The notes beneath the pieces were generated by a model. The model ran no database searches, was not told the origin of the DNA, and worked only from the letters and a program-made list of their open reading frames with translations. Positions 32,865-42,445 of a stretch of DNA of 64,000 nt are shown piece after piece. Origin of the DNA: Hyphococcus sp002388885 (GTDB lineage: Bacteria > Pseudomonadota > Alphaproteobacteria > Caulobacterales > Parvularculaceae). The stretch lies in NCBI GenBank assembly GCA_036724105.1, contig DAIMGF010000008.1:62001-126000 (forward strand), written 5' to 3'. Within the stretch, counting starts at the first letter, position 1; each line of letters begins with the position of its first letter. The position numbers were made by a program, and so were the translations under genes.

Positions 32865-33494
32865 TTAAGCCGCTTCGCTTTCCAGCCTGTCCATCAGCGC
32901 ATCGACGCCATTGGCGGCGACGAAGGATGAAAACTCCTCGCGCTTGACCAGCATGATCGACACGCCCTGAACGATAATGTCGATGGCCTTGCGCTCGCCG
33001 GATTTCAGTTTCCGCACGCGCCAGTCAACCATGATGGGCCCGCCATCCTTGCGGTCGAACTTCGTTCTGACGATCACGTCGCGCGAACCGTATTCCTTCG
33101 CCTCGACCACTTCCAGCGGCTTGCCGACTATGTCCTTGAACTGTTCGGCGTAGAGTTTGGTGAGGTATTGCGGGAAGATGGCGTCATAGCGCGCGATTTG
33201 TTCGTCGTTCATGGATTTGCGCGTTTCGCTGATCATGAATTTGCCGATGACGTCGAGCGCCATGCCGTCGGCCAGCACCTGACGGAAATCTTCGAGCTGC
33301 TCGGCTTCGGGCTTGTCGGCGTTCAGCGCCGCTGTCGCGTCGGCGGTCAGCTTTTTTGCAAACTCGGTCGCGCCGTCGATGGCGCTCACCTCCGCTTCGG
33401 CCTCGGCTGTGGCGCCGGCTTCCTGCGCGATCGCGGGCGTCGCGGCGGAGGCGGCGATCAGTGCGGCGAGAATGCGAAAACGGGACATGAACAT
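32865..33494 (-). CDS. hpnM: HpnM/MlaC-like periplasmic lipid-binding protein
   Basis: A 209-residue exported protein (signal peptide MFMSRFRILAALIAASAATP, AIAQ cleavage). The mature part is an MlaC/Ttg2D-type helical-sheet domain: FRQVLADGMALDVIGKFMI, QIARYDAIFPQYLTKLYAEQF, VVEAKEYGSRDVIVRTKF, MVDWRVRKLKSGERKAIDIIVQGVSIMLVKREEF. In hopanoid loci this protein (HpnM) is paired with HpnN and proposed to move hopanoids across the periplasm. A GAGGG ribosome-binding site favours the first of two near ATGs. It lies 342 bp from hpnN on the same strand. Confidence 0.8.
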   Translation of the reverse strand: MFMSRFRILAALIAASAATPAIAQEAGATAEAEAEVSAIDGATEFAKKLTADATAALNADKPEAEQLEDFRQVLADGMALDVIGKFMISETRKSMNDEQIARYDAIFPQYLTKLYAEQFKDIVGKPLEVVEAKEYGSRDVIVRTKFDRKDGGPIMVDWRVRKLKSGERKAIDIIVQGVSIMLVKREEFSSFVAANGVDALMDRLESEAA

Positions 33495-33836
33495 GACGGC
33501 TACCCTCTTGAATGCGTGCTGCCGGGTGCGCCCCGGCCGGTACAGGTTTTGGTCAATATGGGACGATTGCGGCGGAAATCCAGCAGTCAGGCGTCAAACC
33601 GGCGGCGGCCCATGAATTCCCGGTCACGTATCGGCGTCCTTCGAGACGCCCCCAATCCCCTCATCCTGAGGGCGTTCACGAAGTGAACGCGTCTCGAAGG
33701 ACGGGATTGGGGGCTCCTCAGGATGAAGGCCCTCTATACGGGAGGTCGTTCAGCTGCACTTTTTGAAGGTTCTGGTTAATTTTGCTCACTAGAGCGCTGA
33801 AATCATTTTAAGAAGCGGGTTTGCTCTAACCCTGCT
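33495..33836. other. Intergenic region between hpnN and hpnM
   Basis: A 342-bp gap without a credible gene. It contains the complex inverted repeat at 33635-33727. The rest is hpnM upstream sequence (33495-33630) and an A+T-rich stretch before the hpnN stop (33740-33836). No clear terminator was seen after hpnN. Confidence 0.5.
33635..33727. repeat. Nested palindromic repeat element
   Basis: CGTCCTTCGAGACGC (33635-33649) is matched by GCGTCTCGAAGGACG (33689-33703). Inside is a second palindrome GCGTTCAC-GAA-GTGAACGC (33672-33690). A CAATCCCctcatcctgagg block on the left is matched by gggattgggggctcctcagg and atga on the right. Such REP-like units are common between alphaproteobacterial genes. 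It differs from the repeat family at 27893 and 31453. Confidence 0.75.
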
Positions 33837-36407
33837 TCAAAACCGTTTTTCCTCGTAGCGGAAGGCCGCTGGCAGCACGATGAGGGTGCAGATCAGCGTG
33901 AACAGTATCGCGATGGATAAAAGCTCGCCCATGGATGCGGTGCCGCGATGGGGCGAGAGCATCAGGCTGCCGAAAGACGCCACCGTGGTCAGCGCCGCGA
34001 ACAGGACCGCGCGCGGCGTCGATGTGCCGTATATGCCTTCGCCCGCCTCGATCTGGCGCTGGCGCATGACGAGGTGGATGCCGCTATCGACGCCGATGCC
34101 GATGAGGAGCGGGAGCACGATCACGTTGGCGTAGTTGAACGGGATGTTGAGAATGACCCCGGTTGCCGCGGTCAGCACCGCCGCTAGCGCCAGCGGAAAC
34201 AGCATCAACAATACCGTTCGCGGGCGGCGCACCAGAATGAGCAGGAACACTGAAATGATGCCGAACGCGATGCCGGTCGCCTGTAGCATTGCCTGTGAAA
34301 TCGTTTCGCCCGCCTTGCGCGCCTGATAGGCGCCGCCGGCGAGATCGGGAATGACCGCTTCAACTTCATCAACAAAATCATCGAGCGCTTTGAAATCACG
34401 CACGTCGGCTTTGGGCATGATATCGACGCGCCATTGGCCGTCTTCGCTCAAATAGCGCGAACGCAACGCTTCCGGCAGCGTTTCAATTTCAATGTAATCG
34501 GGACTCATCTGCGCGCGTAAAAGAGACACAAGCTGCGGCCAGAACGCGAAACTGTTTTCTTCCAGCAGTGCGAGTTGCGCTTCGTTATTCGTATCGATTT
34601 GTGCAAGCAGTCCGGCGAGGCGTGCGCCGGCACCGTCGGAATAGGCGTCGCTTAGCCGCTCTTCTAATGCTTCGACGCCTGCAGCTGCGGGCGGGCCTTC
34701 GACCGAACCGGGCTCGGCGTCGAGCGCAAAGACCAGCGTGCCGGCGCCGAAATCAATGAGTTCGAGCTTTTCATCCTGCGCGTCCGGCACAAAGTCGGGG
34801 AGGGAGCGCACGGCGTCCACCGTTTCGAGGGCGCTGGCGGCTTCCGTTGTCGCTACGGCCTGTTCCTCGGAGTCAACAAGCCGGCTGAGGCGATAGGGCA
34901 GCGTTTGCGCGTCCTCGAACAACAGGTTGAAGCCCTGAACCGACGGCGCGTTCGGATTTCTAAGCGCCATCTGATCGGCGTCGAACCGGACCTGCGGCAT
35001 CAGGAAGAGCGCAGCAACGCCGAGAAGGATTGTAATGATCGCAATCGGGCCTGACACTTTTGAAATGGAGTCAAACAGCTTTCGTACCTGACCGTCCGAG
35101 GTCTGGCGCGGCCGGCCCTTGAACAGCGCAAGCGCCGCAGGGCCGAATGTTATGGTCACCAGGAGTGCGATGATGACGCCGACGGCGGCGATCACGCCAA
35201 GCTGGGCGATGCCGTCGAACTTCGTCGGCACGAAGGAGAGAAAGGCGAGGGCGGTCGTTGGTCCGGCAAGCGCCAGCGCCGGGCCGACTTCATGCAGAGC
35301 GCCTTTCAGTGCTTCGGAATTATCCTGTCCGGCGGCGCGGCGCTCCTGAATGTGCAGGAACAGGTGGATCGCAAAATCCAATCCCAAACCGACCAGCAAC
35401 ACCGTAAATGCGACTGAAACAAGATTGAGTTCGCCCATGAACGCCGCCGCAAAGGCCGATGTGAGTGTGAGCGTGATGATCAGCCCGACAAGCGTCAGTG
35501 CCGCCATGGCGACGGAGCGATAGCAAAGCAGCAACAACAACGTAACGAGAATGAACGATAACAGGAACGAATAGCCTATGCCGGTGGTGACGGCTTCGAG
35601 TTCTTCAAGCCGCAACGCCGGGTCGCCGGTGATGTAGGTCTCAACGCGTCCGCCGAATTCTTCGTTGAGCCGCTGCGTTTCGGCGCGCAGCGCGTTGATC
35701 GCGCCCTTCGCCGGCTGCAGACGCGTATAGTCGAGAACGGGCGTGGCGTAGATCAGCCTCGTATGCGCGTCCTTGGCGGACATTTCCTCATCAATCGCGC
35801 CAAGCCATGAAAACGGACGGCGTTCTGCGGCGAGGCTTGCTTCGGTGACGTCGGCAAGTTCAGCATATATCCGCTGCAGTGTTTCCTGTCCGAGATCGGA
35901 ACGCTCTGCGAGTTCATCGTTCTCCGCCATGGTGGTGAAGAGCGTGCCGACGGTCGGACTTTTGATCAGCGTTTCGATCAGTCCTGACGCCTGTGACATT
36001 TGCGTCAGGCGTCCTTCAAGTTCGCTCTCGCTTAAATAAAGAAGACCGTTCTCGCGGAAGAACGGCTCCTGCGCCGGGGCGAAAACGGCGGTGAAATGAT
36101 CATGGCTTAAGAGTGTTTCGCGCAAACGCGCCGCATAGGCGTCCGCTTCGTCAAGGCTTGGCGCCCGGACGACGATAATCACGTCTTCCTTGATTTGCGG
36201 GAAGGCGTCACGCAATTCCGCGGCGCGTGTCTGAAACGGCAGTGCCGGGTCCAGCATGGCGCTGGTGTCGGTGTTCACCTTGAGATTGGTCGCCGCGTAG
36301 AACCCGGCGAGGATCGCGAGAAACAGGACCGACGCCGCCAGCGCAGTCCCAGCCCGCCGCGCGCCCTCCGCCCAGGTGGCGAGCAGGGTTTCAATGAATT
36401 TCAACAT
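33837..36407 (-). CDS. hpnN: HpnN, MMPL/RND-type hopanoid transporter
   Basis: An 856-residue RND-superfamily protein with two MMPL-like halves. It has an N-terminal helix, a large periplasmic loop (about 40-270), a six-helix block (about 270-430, with VGLGLDFAIHLFLH carrying the conserved Gly-x-x-x-Asp), a second loop (about 480-700), and the last block with LIGIGVDSGIHLVMRQ. This matches HpnN, which is required in Rhodopseudomonas for hopanoid delivery to the outer membrane. hpnM lies upstream on the same strand. No fusion partner gene of RND tripartite systems is seen. Confidence 0.88.
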   Translation of the reverse strand: MLKFIETLLATWAEGARRAGTALAASVLFLAILAGFYAATNLKVNTDTSAMLDPALPFQTRAAELRDAFPQIKEDVIIVVRAPSLDEADAYAARLRETLLSHDHFTAVFAPAQEPFFRENGLLYLSESELEGRLTQMSQASGLIETLIKSPTVGTLFTTMAENDELAERSDLGQETLQRIYAELADVTEASLAAERRPFSWLGAIDEEMSAKDAHTRLIYATPVLDYTRLQPAKGAINALRAETQRLNEEFGGRVETYITGDPALRLEELEAVTTGIGYSFLLSFILVTLLLLLCYRSVAMAALTLVGLIITLTLTSAFAAAFMGELNLVSVAFTVLLVGLGLDFAIHLFLHIQERRAAGQDNSEALKGALHEVGPALALAGPTTALAFLSFVPTKFDGIAQLGVIAAVGVIIALLVTITFGPAALALFKGRPRQTSDGQVRKLFDSISKVSGPIAIITILLGVAALFLMPQVRFDADQMALRNPNAPSVQGFNLLFEDAQTLPYRLSRLVDSEEQAVATTEAASALETVDAVRSLPDFVPDAQDEKLELIDFGAGTLVFALDAEPGSVEGPPAAAGVEALEERLSDAYSDGAGARLAGLLAQIDTNNEAQLALLEENSFAFWPQLVSLLRAQMSPDYIEIETLPEALRSRYLSEDGQWRVDIMPKADVRDFKALDDFVDEVEAVIPDLAGGAYQARKAGETISQAMLQATGIAFGIISVFLLILVRRPRTVLLMLFPLALAAVLTAATGVILNIPFNYANVIVLPLLIGIGVDSGIHLVMRQRQIEAGEGIYGTSTPRAVLFAALTTVASFGSLMLSPHRGTASMGELLSIAILFTLICTLIVLPAAFRYEEKRF

Positions 36408-36561
36408 GCCGCTACAACTATGCCCGTCTTAACCGTCTCTGATTTTGTCTGAGAACTATAGGGCGCTTCGCCCCGAGAAGAAACGACGTGTTGGTAAAGG
36501 ATTCGCGCCCGGTGAAAGCCTCCCTTGCGGGGATTCGCGGCCTTCGCTAGTGCTTTGGACG

Positions 36562-37803
36562 ATGAGCAGCAATCACGATTATAAAGCCGACCTCGCCTTT
36601 CTGGATGATAAGCGCGGTCCAATGACCGAGCGCCTTCGGGCGTGGTGCGCGATTAATTCCGGGAGCGGCAACCTCAACGGTCTCGCCGCCATGCATGGCG
36701 CGCTTGCCGAAGCGTTCGGTGAGCTGAAAGCCGATATCGAGACGGTTACTTCCAGAACCCAGGAAATCGTCACCCGCGAAGGCGAGACCGTCAATCAGCC
36801 CGTGGGCGACATGCTGCGTCTCGTCAAACGGCCACAGGCGCCAGTGCGCGTGCTTCTGTCCGGTCACATGGATACGGTGTTCGCCAAGGATCATCCGTTT
36901 CAGGGCGAGACGTTTCTTGACGAGGACACGCTGAACGCGCCGGGCGCCGCCGACATGAAGGGCGGGCTCTTGGTGATGCTCTACGCGCTGCAGACGATTG
37001 AGCGATCATCGCTGGCCGATCGCATCGGATACGAAGTGCTGGTCAACGCCGATGAAGAGATCGGCTCGCATGGCTCTGCCCACATGCTGACAGAGGCCGC
37101 AAAGCGCGCGCAGTTCGCCTGTGTATACGAACCAGCGCTGGCGGATGGTACGCTTGCCGGCGCGCGCAAGGGCAGCGGGAATTTTGCGGCGGTGATACGC
37201 GGAAAAAGCGCTCACGCCGGGCGCGAACATCACCTGGGGCGCAATGCGCTTGCGGCCGCGGCTGATTTCATTTCGGGCGTCGATAACCTTTCTGGCAAGC
37301 GCGACGGCTTGACCGTAAACGTGGCGCGCGTTGATGGCGGCGGGCCGAACAATGTGGTGCCTGATCTTGCCATTGTGCGGTTCAATGTGCGCGTCGAACA
37401 GCCCGAAGACTCCGGCTGGCTGCTCGAACAGGCAGAAGCGATCATCAATGAGATTGATGGCCGCGAAGGTTACAGCGCGGAACTGAACGGTGGTTTTACC
37501 CGTCCCCCTAAGCCGATGACCCCACAACTTGAAAAGTTCTTTCATGCCCTTCGCGCCGCGGGAGAGGACCTGGGGCTTGCTATCGACTGGAAACCGACCG
37601 GCGGGTGCTGCGACGGCAACAATATCGCCGCTGCAGGCATTCCGGTGATTGATACGCTGGGCGTCAGGGGCGCCAACATTCATTCAGCGCAGGAATATGC
37701 GAAGCTCGATAGTCTCGTTGAGCGCGCAAAACTATCCGCGTTATTACTTTTGAAGATTGCCGGCGGCGCTATCGCCAATCCGGGCGCGACGGAGACGCAT
37801 TGA
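36562..37803 (+). CDS. M20 family metallohydrolase in the ast cluster
   Basis: A 413-residue M20/carboxypeptidase G2-like zinc hydrolase from the ATG at 36562. Metal and catalytic segments are LLSGHMDTVF, APGAADMKGG, LVNADEEIGSHGS and GKSAHAGREHHLG (dimerisation-domain His), with NIHSAQEYAKLDSL near the end. It overlaps astA by one base (TGATG), so the two are coupled. No astE is visible. From context it may remove succinate from N-succinylglutamate, the AstE step; that is inference. The upstream in-frame extension is not needed. Confidence 0.8.
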   Translation: MSSNHDYKADLAFLDDKRGPMTERLRAWCAINSGSGNLNGLAAMHGALAEAFGELKADIETVTSRTQEIVTREGETVNQPVGDMLRLVKRPQAPVRVLLSGHMDTVFAKDHPFQGETFLDEDTLNAPGAADMKGGLLVMLYALQTIERSSLADRIGYEVLVNADEEIGSHGSAHMLTEAAKRAQFACVYEPALADGTLAGARKGSGNFAAVIRGKSAHAGREHHLGRNALAAAADFISGVDNLSGKRDGLTVNVARVDGGGPNNVVPDLAIVRFNVRVEQPEDSGWLLEQAEAIINEIDGREGYSAELNGGFTRPPKPMTPQLEKFFHALRAAGEDLGLAIDWKPTGGCCDGNNIAAAGIPVIDTLGVRGANIHSAQEYAKLDSLVERAKLSALLLLKIAGGAIANPGATETH

Positions 37804-38828
37804 TGACTTCGGCTGTGATGCGCCCGGTGCGGCGCGAAGATTTCGATCAGGTGCTGGAGCTCGCCAAACAGTCCGGCGGCGGCATGACCAATCTGCCATC
37901 CGATCCGGATACGCTGCGCGCGCGAATTGATTTTTCCATCGACAGCTATGAGGCGAACGCCGACTCGCCATCAGGCGAAGTCTACATGCTGGTGCTGGAA
38001 GATCAGGGTAAAATTCTCGGCACGGCCGCTATTTTTTCCGCCATCGGCCTTGACTACGGCTTCGTCAATTATCGCATCAACAAGACTGTACACGTATCGA
38101 AACAGCTGAAGAAACGCGTCGAGCGGCGGTTGCTGGTGCCGACCCATGACTTTACCGGTTGCGGTGAAGTGGGCTCGCTGTTTCTCTCACCGGAAGCGCG
38201 CGGCGGCGGGTTCGGTAAGCTGCTCGCAAAGACCCGATACCTGTTTATTGCGCAACATCGCAAACTGGTCGCCGATCCGGTCTGCGCGGAACTGCGCGGC
38301 TGGCGTGACAAGAAAGGCGTGCAGCCTTTCTGGGAGTCGCTCGGCAAACTCTTTTTTGACATGGATTTTGAAGACGCTGACATGACGAACTCTGCGCTCG
38401 GCAACCAGTTTATTTCCGACCTGCTGCCGCGCCATCCGATCTATGTGGCGTTGCTGCCGAAGGCGGCGCGCGACGTGCTTGGCAAGCCCCATGATGACGC
38501 CCTGCCGGCCTTCAATATGCTTTTGCGCGAAGGCTTTGCGTTTCGCGGCTATATTGATGTGTTCGACGGCGGGCCGCTGGTGGATGCGCATATCGATGAC
38601 ATTGCAACGATCCGGAACAGCAAGGTTTATAAAGCCGTTATCGCCGATCCGGGCCCAACGGACGAAAAAGGCGCGCCCGTTCATCTGATGGCGGCGGGGT
38701 TTCTGAAAAATTTCCGTTCGGCGCGCGGTCCTGCAAAGGCGGACGGCGACGGGCTGACTGTCACGAAGGAAACCGCCGATGCGCTGGGCGTCAAGGCGGG
38801 CGATGAAGTGCGCGCGGTAAAGTGGTGA
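37803..38828 (+). CDS. astA: Arginine N-succinyltransferase
   Basis: A 341-residue AstA. Typical segments are MRPVRREDFDQVLELAKQSG near the N-terminus, GFVNYRINKTVHVSKQL, CGEVGSLFLSPEARGGGFGKLLAKTRYLF (acyl-CoA loop), EDADMTNSALGNQFISDLLPRHPIYVALLP and AFRGYIDVFDGGPLVDA. It transfers succinyl from succinyl-CoA to arginine, the first step of the AST pathway. The ATG at 37803 overlaps the M20 stop; a TTG one codon earlier is less likely. astD follows after 4 bp. Confidence 0.95.
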   Translation: MTSAVMRPVRREDFDQVLELAKQSGGGMTNLPSDPDTLRARIDFSIDSYEANADSPSGEVYMLVLEDQGKILGTAAIFSAIGLDYGFVNYRINKTVHVSKQLKKRVERRLLVPTHDFTGCGEVGSLFLSPEARGGGFGKLLAKTRYLFIAQHRKLVADPVCAELRGWRDKKGVQPFWESLGKLFFDMDFEDADMTNSALGNQFISDLLPRHPIYVALLPKAARDVLGKPHDDALPAFNMLLREGFAFRGYIDVFDGGPLVDAHIDDIATIRNSKVYKAVIADPGPTDEKGAPVHLMAAGFLKNFRSARGPAKADGDGLTVTKETADALGVKAGDEVRAVKW

Positions 38829-38832
38829 GCTT

Positions 38833-40293
38833 ATGACCAACAAAATCCTGATCAACGGTGAATGGCGCGACGGCGCTGGCGCAGAGTTTTCGAGTTTCGA
38901 CCCGTCAACGGGCGAGAGCGTATGGTCCGGCAAGGCTGCAACGAAATCCGATGTCGCCGATGCGGCCAGTGCGGCGCGAAAGGCGTTTGAAAAATGGGCG
39001 CTGACGCCGCTCGGCGCGCGTATCGAAATTATGGAGCGTTATCGTGACTTGATCAAACGCGATGCTGACGATCTGGCGCGATTGATCTCCCGCGAGACCG
39101 GCAAGCCGTATTGGGAAACGAAAACCGAAGCGGCGACCGTTTCCGGCAAGGTCGATATTTCCATCAAGGCCTATCACGAACGCACCGGCGAGCGCGCGAG
39201 CAACTCCGGCGCGACTCATGCGGTGCTGCGCCACAAACCGCATGGCGTCATGGCGGTGCTCGGGCCTTACAATTTTCCCGCGCATTTGCCCAACGGTCAC
39301 ATCGTGCCGGCGCTGATTGCGGGCAACACGGTCGTATTCAAACCTTCCGAAATGACGCCGGGGCCGGGCGCGTTCATCGTCGAACGGATGGTCGAGGCGG
39401 GCGTGCCCGACGGCGTCGTGAATCTCATTCAGGGCGCGCGCGAGACCGGCGCGGCGCTGACCGGCGCTGAAGTCGACGGCGTGCTCTTCACCGGCGGCGC
39501 AAAGACCGGCCTCGTCATTCACAAACAGTTCGTCGACCGGCTGGACGTTATTCTTGCGCTCGAACTCGGCGGCAACAATCCGCTGATCTGGTGGGATACG
39601 AAAGACGTGGAGGCGGCGGCGCTGGCGGTCGTGCAGTCGGCGTTCCTGACCAGTGGCCAGCGCTGTACCTGCGCGCGCCGCCTGATCGTGCCTGAAGGCG
39701 CGGCCGGCGACAAGGCGATTGAAGCGTTGGCGAAACTCACCGACCGGTTGATCATCGGCGCGCCGTTTGACGAACCGCAGCCTTTCATGGGGCCGGTAAT
39801 TACGCCGAAGGTCGCCGAAGGACTGGAGCGCGCTTTCGATCAGCTACTTGATGGGGACGGCGAGGCGATCCGCAATCTTTCCGTGCGCGACGAGGGCGCG
39901 GCGTTCGTGACGGCCGGCATCGTCGATGTAACGCGCGCCGACGCCGTGCCGGACGAAGAACATTTTGGCCCGCTGTTGAAGGTCTGGCGCGTCGCCGATT
40001 TTGACGAAGCCATCGCCCGCGCCAACAAGACCAAGTTCGGTTTGTCGGCAGGGCTCTTGTCCGACGACCGCGCGAAATGGGACCGGTTTCTGGCGCTGTC
40101 ACGCGCCGGCATTGTCAACTGGAACCGCCAGACCACCGGCGCGTCGGGCGCGGCGCCTTTTGGCGGGATCGGCGACAGCGGCAATCACCGCCCCTCCGCC
40201 TATTACGCCGCCGACTATTGCGGCTATCCGGTCGCTTCGATGGAAGCCGAGACGCTTGTTCCGCTGACGGAAGATCAGGTCGGGGTGAGGTGA
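38833..40293 (+). CDS. astD: Succinylglutamate-semialdehyde dehydrogenase
   Basis: A 486-residue aldehyde dehydrogenase. Landmarks are GVMAVLGPYNFPAHLPNGHIVPAL, the NAD-binding FTGGAKTG, the catalytic-base Glu in LALELGGNNPLIW, and the nucleophile Cys in SGQRCTCARRL. The QTTGASGAAPFGGIGDSGNHRPSAYYAADYCGYPVAS ending is typical of AstD. It oxidises N-succinylglutamate 5-semialdehyde in arginine degradation. It follows astA by 4 bp, and its stop overlaps the next small gene (TGATG). Confidence 0.95.
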   Translation: MTNKILINGEWRDGAGAEFSSFDPSTGESVWSGKAATKSDVADAASAARKAFEKWALTPLGARIEIMERYRDLIKRDADDLARLISRETGKPYWETKTEAATVSGKVDISIKAYHERTGERASNSGATHAVLRHKPHGVMAVLGPYNFPAHLPNGHIVPALIAGNTVVFKPSEMTPGPGAFIVERMVEAGVPDGVVNLIQGARETGAALTGAEVDGVLFTGGAKTGLVIHKQFVDRLDVILALELGGNNPLIWWDTKDVEAAALAVVQSAFLTSGQRCTCARRLIVPEGAAGDKAIEALAKLTDRLIIGAPFDEPQPFMGPVITPKVAEGLERAFDQLLDGDGEAIRNLSVRDEGAAFVTAGIVDVTRADAVPDEEHFGPLLKVWRVADFDEAIARANKTKFGLSAGLLSDDRAKWDRFLALSRAGIVNWNRQTTGASGAAPFGGIGDSGNHRPSAYYAADYCGYPVASMEAETLVPLTEDQVGVR

Positions 40294-40520
40294 TGCTTCG
40301 CAAGTTCATTTGGATATATCTAATTATTCTGCTTGCGATGTTGTTGGTTGGTTTATTTCAATTTCTGGCGACAACTGACAGCATTCCGTTAGGCCAAGCA
40401 CTCGATAATATCAGAGCAAGGCTAGGAATTTTTTTGCTGGTTGTGTTTGGAGGGTCCGCTGTTGCCGCGCTTGTCATGCTCTTTTTCCAAGAGTTGCTTT
40501 CTAGGTTTCAAAATAAGTAG
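40293..40520 (+). CDS. Small two-helix membrane protein after astD
   Basis: A 75-residue protein whose ATG shares a base with the astD stop. There are two transmembrane helices (FIWIYLIILLAMLLVGLFQF and LGIFLLVVFGGSAVAALVML) joined by a polar loop. The base composition is A+T-richer than astD. No family is recognised. The coupling suggests translation with the ast genes, but its role is unknown. Confidence 0.55.
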   Translation: MLRKFIWIYLIILLAMLLVGLFQFLATTDSIPLGQALDNIRARLGIFLLVVFGGSAVAALVMLFFQELLSRFQNK

Positions 40521-40551
40521 CCGAATTAATTAAGTCTATTCTGTCGAAACC

Positions 40552-41019
40552 TTACTCACCACCAAATACCTGAATCCGATTGCCATCAGGATCGAGAATA
40601 ATCACTGAATGAAGCTGTAAGGCCTCATCCAGAAACACCTCGCCATTGCCGAAAAATTCAACGCCGTCTTCGCGCCATTGCGCCACGCGCACATCGAAGT
40701 CGTCAAGAATAAACCCCGCCTTGAATAACCCGATGGTCCGCTCTGTATTCTCGGGCGCAGACGGAATGAATTCGATAATTTCAACGATGCCCGCATCGCC
40801 TCTAAGGAGATGGATTTTGTAGGCATCGCCGGATAGCTCGCGCTGCAACTCAAGCTCGAAAGTTCGCTGATACCATTTGCTGCTTTCCTCGGCGCTGGAG
40901 GCGACAATGGCGATAAATCCGCCGGCCAAGCGTTCCCGTTCGGCGGGCGCCTCACTCGCACATGCGCCAACGCCAAAAAAAATGAATAAAAAGGTCAAGA
41001 CTGACAAAACTTTTGGCAT
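40552..41019 (-). CDS. VOC-domain lipoprotein
   Basis: A 155-residue protein from the ATG at 41017-41019. A lipoprotein signal, MPKVLSVLTFLFIFFGVGAC, precedes a single VOC domain: GGFIAIVASSAEESSKWYQRTFELEL, AGFILDDFDVRVAQWREDGVEFFG and SVIILDPDGNRIQVFGGE. Envelope-anchored glyoxalase-fold proteins are uncommon. A metal-dependent activity is possible, but ligands cannot be assigned confidently. The longer upstream frame would hide the lipobox. It is divergent from astB. Confidence 0.7.
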   Translation of the reverse strand: MPKVLSVLTFLFIFFGVGACASEAPAERERLAGGFIAIVASSAEESSKWYQRTFELELQRELSGDAYKIHLLRGDAGIVEIIEFIPSAPENTERTIGLFKAGFILDDFDVRVAQWREDGVEFFGNGEVFLDEALQLHSVIILDPDGNRIQVFGGE

Positions 41020-41137
41020 GGCGGGGCTCCGGTTCGGTATTTTCTGAATTACGAACGCACGATAGCGCGGGGCGCCTTGCATGTCCCGCCTATAGGGATA
41101 AGACGGGCGTAAGAAACGGCGAAACGGGTAGCCCCGC

Positions 41138-42445
41138 ATGACCTATAACGAATACAACTTCGACGGCTTGATCGGTCCGACGCATAATTATGCGGGGCTT
41201 TCCTTCGGCAATATCGCATCCGTGACCAACAAGGGTGCGGCGTCGAACCCACGCGAGGCGGCGCTGCAGGGCCTTCAGAAAATGCGCGCGGCCATGGAAT
41301 TAGGATTGAAGCAGGGGTTCCTGCCGCCGCAGGATCGCCCGCATCTGAAAACCTTGCGCGCGCTGGGGTTTTCAGGTTCCGACAAACAGGTCGTTGAAAA
41401 GGCGGCGAAGACAGAGCCGCAACTGCTCGCCAACTGCTTCGCCGCATCTTCCATGTGGACGGCGAATGCCGGAACCGTCGCGCCGTCGCCCGACACGGGA
41501 GACGGCAAGGTGCATTTCACGGCAGCGAACCTGGCGGCGAATTTCCATCGGTCCATCGAGGCCGATACGACGTCGCGTGTTCTCAAACATGTTTTCAAAG
41601 ACGATAGATTTTTCGTCCACCATCCGCCGCTGCCGGGCGCCATCCATTTCGGCGATGAGGGTGCGGCGAACCACGGACGGCTTTGTGAAAGCCACGGCGA
41701 TACGGGTGTTCATTTGTTCGTTTACGGCGAAGACGGCGAGAAGTTTCCCGCGCGCCAGAAAAAACGCGCTAGCGAAGCGGTCTCCCGCAATCACCTGCTC
41801 GATCCCGCGCAAACCGTATTCGTTCAACAATCGGCAACCGCGCTCGATGCGGGCGCGTTCCACAACGATGTGGTCGGGGTCGCCAACGGGACCGTGCTGT
41901 TCCTGCATGAGCAAAGTTTTGCCGACCGCGAAGGCGCCTACGCCGCGATCCGCGAGAAGGCGCCGTTTGTTGAAATCGTCGAGGCGCCGGCATCCGCCGT
42001 TTCGCTCGACGACTGCATCAAATCCTATCTATTCAACTCACAGCTTTTTACACTACCAGGCGGTGAGATGGCATTGCTCCTGCCGCAGGAGTCGGAAGAA
42101 AACGAACGCGTCAAAGCCTTCGTCGATGAAACGCTTTCAAAAAACAACCCGATCAACCGCGTCATCTACAAGAACGTGCGCGAGTCCATGCGCAATGGCG
42201 GCGGCCCGGCATGTCTGCGCCTGCGTGTCGTTCTGTCGGAACAGGAAGCGGCGGCGGCGGATCAGCAATTCATTCTCGATGACGCTAAAATATCGGCGCT
42301 AGAAACTCTTGTAAAAGCGCACTACCGCGACCGCATATTGCCGGAAGATCTCGCCGACCCGGCGCTGATGGATGAGAGCTTCGCCGTCATGCAGGCCCTC
42401 ACGGACCTCCTCGGTATGGGCGATTTTTACGATTGCCAGCGGTAG
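41138..42445 (+). CDS. astB: N-succinylarginine dihydrolase
   Basis: A 435-residue AstB. It begins with NEYNFDGLIGPTHNYAGLSFGNIAS, a family hallmark. LPPQDRPHLKTLRALGF, SMWTANAGTVAPSPDTGDGKVHFTAANL, GAINHG-like DEGAANHGRLC and SMRNGGGPACLRLRVVL follow, with a conserved catalytic Cys. It converts N2-succinylarginine to N2-succinylornithine, CO2 and ammonia. It is separated from astA-astD by a small gene and a divergent lipoprotein gene. The succinylornithine transaminase astC is not in the window. Confidence 0.95.
   Translation: MTYNEYNFDGLIGPTHNYAGLSFGNIASVTNKGAASNPREAALQGLQKMRAAMELGLKQGFLPPQDRPHLKTLRALGFSGSDKQVVEKAAKTEPQLLANCFAASSMWTANAGTVAPSPDTGDGKVHFTAANLAANFHRSIEADTTSRVLKHVFKDDRFFVHHPPLPGAIHFGDEGAANHGRLCESHGDTGVHLFVYGEDGEKFPARQKKRASEAVSRNHLLDPAQTVFVQQSATALDAGAFHNDVVGVANGTVLFLHEQSFADREGAYAAIREKAPFVEIVEAPASAVSLDDCIKSYLFNSQLFTLPGGEMALLLPQESEENERVKAFVDETLSKNNPINRVIYKNVRESMRNGGGPACLRLRVVLSEQEAAAADQQFILDDAKISALETLVKAHYRDRILPEDLADPALMDESFAVMQALTDLLGMGDFYDCQR

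Noticed and set aside
41394..42302. A 302-codon alternative frame within astB
   Set aside because: Same strand, wrong frame; highly basic with no family resemblance, whereas astB matches throughout.
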